This document shows positions 8,000 to 13,362 of a stretch of 13,362 nucleotides of DNA, in pieces. Positions within the stretch are counted from its first letter, which is position 1. Each line of letters starts with the position of its first letter. Below the pieces are notes generated by a model that saw nothing but the letters and a program-made list of their open reading frames with translations, was not told the origin of the DNA and did no database searches. Where the stretch lies: the NCBI GenBank assembly GCA_028565635.1, contig JAOXYB010038695.1, positions 1 to 13,362 of the forward strand, given 5' to 3'. The position numbers and the translations under genes are program-made. The stretch is from Phoronis ovalis. Lineage: Eukaryota; Phoronida; Phoronidae.

Positions 8000-8710
8000 T
8001 ATTACAAGATTGCTCATACATTCTGTGTTTACTTCAATATCTTTGACTGATTATACTAGAGAAAATCCAAACATTTTTTTCTTTAGAAATTTATTCTTAT
8101 TACTCTATCTTTACCGGACCGTCATGTGACACATCTCTGTCCTTAGAAGTTCCGGGTTAGAAATAGGGCGACATTATAGTTAATATGGCATATGTGAAAC
8201 AGGTCACTGATATACAAAATAATTTAATGACCTAAAAATGTTAGCGTATGCCGACAGAAAGCATTACCTAAATTCAGTTCCAAATCGTATGGTATAGTTT
8301 ATGCGTATATACCATATCGGTTTTCACAAATTGAGAATCACACTTTTCAAGTGAAGGTAAGTAAAATATTATTGTAATACTAGAAATTGTTTGAATTGTT
8401 ACCAATTTCATTTGATAATTTATAGACAGCTATTCATTACTGTTAATATTTAATTTCTAAGTACCAATCTTACTTTTATTGTTTACTCCTACGAAAATCG
8501 GACTAAACACTGACTTTCAGTAATTTGATACATGATCTTTTTTTAATTACTGTAAAATATAATAATGAAAATATTAACAGGTCACAAGATATATAGGTTT
8601 TATCCTGCGACCTGAGTTAAAATTTAAAAGTTTGCATATCCAGCAATTTTCTTTACTATTTGGTGTCATTTCTGTGATTTGGTGTACTGGCATTGCTTAC
8701 GCTTTTTCAT
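8000..8710. other. AT-rich intergenic DNA
   Basis: No gene is recognised. One clean hairpin, TATGGTATA (8288-8296) with TATACCATA (8308-8316), has an 11-base loop. CAGGTC near 8578 and GACCTG near 8609 form a weak longer one. The short plus-strand open frame that starts at 8632 runs into the left end of the mobile element and is not counted. Confidence 0.5.
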
Positions 8711-8715
8711 ATTTT

Positions 8716-8749
8716 TATGCCCATCACTATGTAATAGTGAAAGGGCATA
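8716..8749. repeat. 5' terminal hairpin of the HINE-like element
   Basis: TATGCCC (8716-8722) pairs with GGGCATA (8743-8749). After a small internal loop, TCACTAT (8724-8730) pairs with ATAGTGA (8734-8740) around loop GTA. That gives fourteen pairs in 34 bases. The worn equivalent exists at about 1446-1474 in the older copy, so the structure belongs to the element rather than to the insertion site. Confidence 0.85.
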
Positions 8750-8767
8750 TAGTCATAGGGTATGCGG

Positions 8768-8781
8768 CGTCGTCGTCGTCG
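8768..8781 (+). repeat. (CGT)4 microsatellite
   Basis: Four CGT units plus CG, flanked by GCGG and GCGTATG. A microsatellite at this place, between the 5' hairpin and the tandem core, is typical of DINE-1 and pearl elements. The older copy retains only GTCGTATG here. Confidence 0.8.
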
Positions 8782-9376
8782 GCGTATGTAACCTTTTCTT
8801 TGTCTTGCTATAACGGCTTCAGCTTTCGTCAGATCATCTTCGTATTTGGTACATGTCAAAGCACAGATCGGATATAATTTTGATCTCGATTACTTCCAAG
8901 ATGGCCAATTGGCGGCCATGTTTGTACCCGAGAGTGCACCTTACGTTGCGCCCATTTCGGCAAAGACGAAGTGTTGACTTGACGATTCGAAGGTGGATTC
9001 ACGTAGGCCATGGGTTGGTGGGCGTAATAAGCCAGGTGACATTTCAAAATAACCTTGAGAAGTAGGTCAAATGTCGATACGAATCTTCAACAATTTTTGT
9101 TGCGCGTAACACTTTCTTTGTCGCGCAATAACTGCTTCAGATTTAACCCGATCAGCTTTATAGGTGGTACAGGATAAATACAGGTCAAAATGCAGACCGT
9201 CTGTAATTTCGATATGGATCATGTTCAATATGGCCGACTGGCGGCCATGTTTGTTCTCGAGATGTTGGCTCGCAATAATAGCTTTTGTTTTTGTCGGATC
9301 ATCTTTCTATTTGGTACAGGGTAAATAATGGTCCAAGTACATGTAGGATATAAGTTTGACTCTGATTACTTCCAAC

Positions 9377-9395
9377 ATGGCCGACTGGCGGCCAT
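9377..9395. repeat. Representative palindromic centre of the array monomer
   Basis: ATGGCCG-ACTGG-CGGCCAT has perfect 7-bp arms and a 5-base loop. Perfect copies are at 9230-9248, 9377-9395 and 10907-10925. One-off versions are at 8901, 10180 and 11381. Decayed or altered versions are at 9706, 9854, 10509, 10657 and 11234. The motif always sits at the same place in the monomer, followed by ATGTTTGT. Confidence 0.85.
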
Positions 9396-9525
9396 GTTTG
9401 TACCCGAGAGTGCACCTCACGTTGCGCCCATTTCGGGGAAGGCGAAGTGTTGACTTGACAATTCGAAGGTAGATTCACGTAGGCCATGGGTTGGTGGGCG
9501 TATTAGGCCAGGTGACCTTTCAAAA

Positions 9526-9545
9526 TGACCTTGAGAAGTAGGTCA
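9526..9545. promoter_or_regulatory. Everted repeat TGACCT-N8-AGGTCA, repeated in the array
   Basis: TGACCT and AGGTCA face outward with 8 bases between them. The same arrangement is exact at 10003-10022, 10329-10348 and 11056-11075, and damaged near 9049. AGGTCA is the nuclear-receptor half-site, and everted repeats of spacing 8 are a known layout. Here it is a fixed part of a tandem unit, so multiplicity reflects amplification and binding is untested. Confidence 0.3.
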
Positions 9546-11552
9546 AATGTCGATACGAATCTTCGACAATTTTTATTGCGGGTAATATTTTCTTTGTCGC
9601 ACAATAACTGCTTCAGTTTTTATCCGATCAGCTTTATATTTGGTACAAGATAAATACAGGTCAAAGTACAGATCGTCTGTAATTTCGACATGGATCACAT
9701 TCAAGATTGCCCAACTGGCTGCCATGTTTGTTCTCAAGATGTTAGCTCGCAATAATAGCTTTTGTTTTTGTCGGATCATCTTCATATGTGGTACAGGGTA
9801 CGTACTGGTCAAAGTACATGTAGGACACAAGTTTGATCCCGAATACTTCCAACATGGCTGACTGGCTGCCATGTTTGTACCTGAGAGTGCATGTTACGTT
9901 GCGCCCATTTCTGGAAAGACGAAGTGATGACTGGACGATTCAAAGGTGGATTCACATGGGCCATAGGTTGGTGAGCGTATTAGGCTAGGCCACATTTCAA
10001 AATGACCTTGAGAAGTAGGTCAAATGCCGATGCGAATCTTCGACATTTTTTGTGCGTAATACTTTCTTTGTCGTGCAATAACTGCTTCAGTTTTTATCCG
10101 ATCAACTTTATGTTTGGTACAAGATAAATACTGGTCAAAATGCAGACCCTCTGTAATTTCCATGTGGATCACTTTCAAGATAGCCGACAGGCGGCCATGT
10201 TTTTTCCCGTTAGTGCACGTTACGTTGCGTCCATTTCGGGAAAGACGAAGCGTTGACTGGACGATTCGAAGGTTGATTTACGTAGGCCATGGGTTGGTGG
10301 GCGTATTAGGCCAGGTGACATTTCAAAATGACCTTGAGAAGTAGGTCAAATGCCGATACGAATCTTTGACAATTTTTGTTGCGGGTAATATTTTCTTTGT
10401 CGCGCAATAACTGCTTCAGTTTTTAACCGATCAGCTTTATATTTGGTACAAGATAAATACAGGCCAAAGTGCAGATGGTCTGTAATTTCGACATGGATCA
10501 CATTCAAGATTGCCCAACTGGCGGTAATGTTTGCTCTCAAGATTTTAGCTCGCAATAATAGCTTTTGTTTTTGTCGGATCATCTTCATATTTGGTACAGG
10601 GTAAGTACTGGTCAAAGTACATGTAGGACACAAGTTTGACCCCGATTACTTCCAACATGGCTGACTGGCTGCTATGTTTGTACCTGAGAGTGCATGTTAC
10701 GTTGCGCCCATTTCGGGAAAGACGAAACGATGACTGGACGATTCAAAGTGGATTCACATGGGCCATAGGTTGGTGAGCGTAAAGTATGCGTAATACTTTC
10801 TTTGTCGCGCAATAACTGCTTCAGTTTTTATCCGATCAACTTCATGTTTGGTAAATACAGGTCAAAATACAGTCCGTCTGTAATTTCCATGTGGATTGCT
10901 TTGAAGATGGCCGACTGGCGGCCATGTTTGTTTCTGATAGTGCATGTTACGTTGCGCCCATTTCGGGAAAGACGAAGCAATGACTGAACGATTCAAAGGT
11001 GGATTCATGAAGGCTATAGGTTGATGGGCGTATTAGGTCGGGTAACATTTCAAAGTGACCTTGAAAAGTAGGTCAAATTCTGATATGATTCTTCGACATT
11101 TTTCTTTGTGCATAACATTTTTTGTCTCGCAATGACTGCTTCAGTGTTTATCATATCTGCTTTATATTTGGTACAGGCTAAATACTGGTCAAAGTGCAGA
11201 TCGGCTGTAATTTTGACCTGGATAACTTACAAGATGTCTGACTGGTGTCCATGTTTGTTCACGAGATGCTGGCTCGCAATAACAGCTTTGGTTTTTGTCG
11301 GACCATCTTCATATTCGGTACAGGGTAAGTACAGATCAAAGTACAGGTCAGACATAATATTGACCCCAATTTCTTCCAACATGGCCGACTAGCGGCCATG
11401 TTTGTTCCCAAGAGTGTACGCTATGTAGTGCCGATTTTGGGACAGACTAAATGATGACTGGATTCACGAATTTAAGGCCACTAAGTTGGTAGGTGTATTA
11501 GGCCAGGTAACATAGTCATAGATGGCTTTACAACTAAAGAAACTACATCATA

Positions 11553-11580
11553 TGATGGGCATCTGTCTGCAGCAGCAGAC
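11553..11580 (+). repeat. 3' end structures of the HINE-like element
   Basis: TGATGGGCAT (11553-11562) is the exact inverse complement of ATGCCCATCA at 8717-8726. Two bases on, GTCTGC (11565-11570) and GCAGAC (11575-11580) form a 6-bp GC-rich hairpin with loop AGCA. CTCTTGTTTT follows, where the element appears to end. A hairpin close to the 3' end is a hallmark of rolling-circle transposons, as a termination signal. Confidence 0.75.
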
Positions 11581-11590
11581 CTCTTGTTTT

Positions 11591-13362
11591 TAATTCTTAA
11601 TGCTCAGCAAGGAAACTTATTCTTCTTCAACATTTATTTTAATAATCATTACTACCATGCTTTCTTTTAGATAAGAATGCAATTTTCTTGGTCTTACTTA
11701 TTAATTATATTCCCATTTTTTTATTTGAAAACAACGAGAATGCCGACATAAAATGCAATTTGCGACTTCTTTTTATTACGTATAGTACCAGTTCAGGTAT
11801 TCATGTATGGGGTATTACAGGAACAGGTACCTCAGCTACCTTCACGAAGTAGAAACTCGGGTGTATATAACATCTCAGTTAAATTGTTTCTTAATGATAA
11901 CGGTGTAAGAGAGATGCAAGATAATCTGAAATCAAAATGTCTACATAATGCTTAACAATTTGATAACTGAAAATGCTATCAATGAAACAGAAAAATATAG
12001 AATTCAAAAGAAGAATCATGTAATAATTCGACTTTGGTTATCAGTTAGTAAATTTTACAAATGTTAAGGTGGTATCTTTAAAGTTTCTGTTCTTTCATTA
12101 CTGTTATATACGTATAGGTTTTTATAAATGGAAGCATCTTAACATTGATTTTACTGAAAATACTGATTTTTTGTCACCATCGCTATAAGGCTATAATCCT
12201 TATAATTATTTCTAACACATATGAGATATTATGGTGCATAACTTCAATACGATATAAAATCCCACAAGATGAGATAAAATATCAAAATGGACACGCCTTC
12301 AAAATCGAGTTTTCTTTATAAAAGCTATGACCTGAAACGTTTCTTAATAAAAATTGTTTGACGCACTAAAATTTAAAAAATCTAATGTAAATGCACTGGG
12401 ATACCCCAGTTAGGCTTTACTGTTCATGCTGAAGACATTTTTTGCTCAAGTGTGAAAACTATGAATATAAATACAATTAGTTTTGTAAGAACTGTTAAAC
12501 CGAATTACACACAGGTCACTAAATATTGCCATAAAATGGTATACAAGTGTACAACTGTGCCAATATTCAAGCTGTTTTCTCCCGCATAAGATTTATGAAA
12601 AATTTAAGCAGGAAGTTTATATTTTTACCTTATAATTTCAACTCAAAGATGGCCAGACACATATACTAAGCTAAAATTTGGCCAAAATTAACTTCTATAA
12701 ACTAGGAACTCTATAATACTGTTACTTAGATTATTAAAATTCTTCTAACTTCTGAAGCGATGTTCTTATAAAGATATGGGTGTAAAAAAAATAGGAAACT
12801 CGCTAGCATTTGAATTTTGGAAAGTTATACCTTTTCAATAAAAATTTAAAGTCTGAGACACGGCATGTTTTAAATACCTCTGTTTGAAGTATCTTCGTAT
12901 TAATTACATAATCATGTGACAAATAAGTAAGTTTTCATCATCCTAAGTTAATACTTTCTAAAATGTATATTTTCCAATTATAAACAGGTTGTGTTCCGAC
13001 GGTTGCTTTGATGACTGTGTGTCATATTTACTGTAAGATATTGAAGCATCTGCACTGCAATTTAACAACGTGTTAATGATGTACATATAAACCTTTATTG
13101 GTACATCACTTAATTCTGTTTAAATAATTTAAAACTCTTAATCATAAATCCGATTTCATTAACATTGCTTTATCAACTCCACTGGAACTAATTCAGACGT
13201 GCTCTGCTGCATTAACTTTTGAAAACACATAATCTTTATGAAAATAAAGAGTGTTTGCATTATAAAATCAATCTGTATTCAGTCTGAATATAACATCATT
13301 ACTTATGAACCGTGAATTTGCATCGTCGGTACTTATTCAAATCCGCAATTGCCATATATATA
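11591..13362. other. AT-rich intergenic DNA
   Basis: No exon, RNA gene or transposon end is recognised. Small hairpins are TATAAGG/CCTTATA at 12184-12204 and ACTGGG/CCCAGT at 12395-12410. Short coding exons without a long open frame could be missed in this kind of DNA. Confidence 0.5.

Larger units (their letters stand above)
8805..11520 (+). repeat. Higher-order tandem array of about 147-bp monomers plus a spacer segment
   Basis: Each full unit has module A (CGCAATAACTGCTTCAG... to the GGCCGACTGGCGGCC centre), a related module C (CTCGCAATAATAGCTTTTG... to a second centre), then segment D-E-F. The last carries GTTACGTTGCGCCCATTTCG, AAGGTGGATTCACGTAGGCC and TGACCTTGAGAAGTAGGTCA. Starts of A end at 9140, 9616, 10090, 10419, 10824 and 11144. 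Long units (about 475) contain A and C. Short units (about 325, from 10090 and 10824) lack C. The 405-base unit from 10419 lost segment F. Centres within a pair are 147-148 apart, and across D-E-F 326-329 apart. The first unit starts with C and the last ends in E. Open frames of 60-100 codons here recur with the repeat and are not genes. Confidence 0.9.
8712..11590 (+). mobile_element. HINE/pearl-like (Helentron-type) non-autonomous element with tandem-repeat core
   Basis: The parts occur in the order known for DINE-1 and bivalve pearl elements. First come a T-rich left border and a terminal hairpin containing ATGCCCATCA (8717-8726). A (CGT)n microsatellite (8768-8781) and a 2.7-kb tandem array (8805-11520) follow. 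Then comes TGATGGGCAT (11553-11562), the exact inverse of the left-end decamer, lying subterminally. The element closes with the hairpin GTCTGC-AGCA-GCAGAC (11565-11580) and a CTCTTGTTTT border. An inverted copy of the 5' end placed before the 3' hairpin, rather than at the tip, is the asymmetric arrangement reported for Helentrons. T-runs at both borders fit insertion between Ts. It encodes no protein. Borders are accurate to a few bases. The Helentron assignment is inference from architecture and needs comparison with other copies. Confidence 0.75.

Noticed and set aside
7395-8021. Several open frames on both strands around 7.4-8.0 kb
   Set aside because: They run across the border between the GC-rich island and the MITE, or through the MITE's CAATCCAAA units, so they are composition effects.
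8632-11392. About ten open frames of 60-100 codons on both strands, several sharing peptides such as VQDKYRSK
   Set aside because: They recur in step with the tandem repeat, occur on opposite strands over the same bases, and break at unit borders. They are by-products of the repeat, not genes.
8768-11580. Regularly spaced repeats as a CRISPR array
   Set aside because: Units are 320-475 bases with homologous interiors, not short repeats with unique spacers, and the context is eukaryotic.

Overview
The window looks like non-coding, repeat-rich nuclear DNA from an invertebrate animal, most likely a marine mollusc and probably a bivalve. It is AT-rich, has no operon-like gene packing and no rRNA or tRNA genes. 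It carries one convincing spliced-gene 3' terminal exon with a polyadenylation signal. Most recognisable structure is short non-autonomous transposons with internal tandem repeats, like the 'pearl'/HINE (Helentron-associated) elements of bivalves and DINE-1 of Drosophila. The organism call is inference from repeat style, not from a diagnostic gene.

Layout. 1-556 holds nothing I recognise. 590-949 is an open reading frame of coding-like composition, unrecognised. 1079-1296 is a probable 3' terminal coding exon ending in TAA, with AATAAA 30 bases further on. About 1441-2712 is an old, decayed copy of a tandem-repeat-bearing mobile element. 2766-3015 is a threefold 85-bp tandem repeat. 3398-3690 is a fragment of a CCCGGGGGG-ended dispersed repeat. 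5072-5236 on the minus strand may be a first exon behind a TATA box. 5834-6583 has an unusual concentration of inverted repeats, including a 132-bp MITE-like hairpin, a perfect 20-bp palindrome and a 40-bp near-perfect palindrome. 7421-7996 is a GC-rich island containing a 416-bp MITE (7538-7953) with good terminal inverted repeats and a 6-bp target duplication.

The main feature is about 8712-11590, a roughly 2.9-kb HINE/Helentron-like element. Its parts, in order, are: a 5' terminal hairpin; a (CGT)n microsatellite; a higher-order tandem array; a copy of the 5' end in inverted orientation; a 3' subterminal hairpin; and a CTCTTGTTTT terminus. The array is built from about 147-bp monomers in pairs alternating with a spacer segment. 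The copy at 1441-2712 belongs to the same family and also keeps the 5' hairpin. 11591-13362 is AT-rich and unannotated.

There is no evidence of genes working together. If the exons are real, they are pieces of separate genes lying mostly outside the window. All ORFs inside the 8.8-11.5 kb array are by-products of the repeat and were left out.
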